From positions 39,688-103,687 of the forward strand of contig JAWODW010000104.1 in assembly GCA_046483065.1 (NCBI GenBank): a DNA stretch of 64,000 bases. The letters are read 5' to 3'. Shown in pieces: positions 63,898 to 64,000 of the stretch (within the stretch, counting starts at the first letter, position 1; each line of letters opens with the position of its first letter). The notes beneath the pieces are model-generated. The model searched no databases, was not told where the DNA came from, and worked only from the letters and a program-made list of their open reading frames with translations. The position numbers and the translations under genes are program-made. The stretch is from JAWVYT01 sp046483065. Lineage in GTDB: Bacteria; Gemmatimonadota; Gemmatimonadetes; Longimicrobiales; RSA9.

Positions 63898-64000
63898 TCT
63901 GTCACAATAAGCTAAAAATCAGTGAAATAAAAAATTAGTACTGTTTCGTGTATTCCTCTTCATTTTAACTATTATTAAAAATTTTAACAGATATTTTTTG
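63898..64000. other. AT-rich tail, abrupt composition change at the dsrP start
   Basis: The last 100 bases contain only 22 G or C, against about 70 % in the rest. The change falls at the dsrP start codon. No gene, terminator or known element is recognisable; the only open frame (minus strand, 14 codons) is unconvincing. A chimeric or low-quality contig end and a true genomic junction are both possible. Confidence 0.7.

Overview
The window is about 70 % G+C bacterial chromosome, dense with genes, and reads as a member of the Gemmatimonadota or a close relative. That placement is inferred from gene content: a 1,110-residue BNR/VPS10-type secreted protein, an M19 dipeptidase and a DUF2911 remnant, DUF885, S41 protease, YjbQ, and a Gly/Tyr-rich secreted protein with a beta-barrel partner. 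No rRNA, tRNA, IS element or CRISPR array was found. Many neighbouring genes overlap by an ATGA or GTGA quartet, so translational coupling is the rule.

Region 1 (1-31.5 kb) is general and envelope biology. It holds a truncated ring-cleaving dioxygenase with a long palindrome behind it, an S41 protease, two tandem pilin-like genes, gamma-glutamyltransferase, a trehalose-synthase-like glycosyltransferase, an ECF sigma/anti-sigma pair, a decayed M19/DUF2911 locus, the BNR protein, and a CDP-alcohol phosphotransferase followed by a yjbQ gene with a one-base frameshift. Next come an MFS transporter, TrmH, and a four-gene run of multi-receiver regulator, HEAT protein, GT2 and DUF885 protein. CDF transporter, cyclophilin, secreted/barrel pair and a NikMN-CbiQ-CbiO nickel/cobalt importer complete it.

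Region 2 (31.7-39.7 kb) has a glutamate-cysteine-ligase-family protein fused to CBS domains, TesB, HAD hydrolase, an unknown 393-residue protein, SodC, a CoA-binding protein, an SDR and TrmO. The whole 650-bp gap between the convergent tesB and HAD genes is two opposed arrays of mini-hairpins with a constant heptamer and a period close to 21.7 bp. This is the oddest DNA structure in the window.

Region 3 (39.7-63.9 kb) is a dissimilatory sulfite-reduction island, all on the minus strand. In transcription order it has DsrP, DsrA, DsrB, DsrD, a DsrL-like flavoprotein, DsrN/CbiA, two cytidylate-kinase-like proteins, a TauE exporter with DUF1634 partner, and two fusion enzymes covering the steps from hydroxymethylbilane to siroheme. 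Then follow a signalling block (histidine kinases, receiver-only regulators, CBS protein), a DASS anion transporter, a third cytidylate-kinase-like protein with membrane anchor, a second TauE exporter and another kinase/receiver pair. The genes supply the siroheme enzyme, its cofactor, electron input, membrane electron transfer, anion transport and a signalling layer without any DNA-binding output. DsrD argues for the reductive direction. The sequence turns abruptly AT-rich at the start codon of dsrP, so the upstream part of the operon is not visible and the last 100 bases may be an assembly join.
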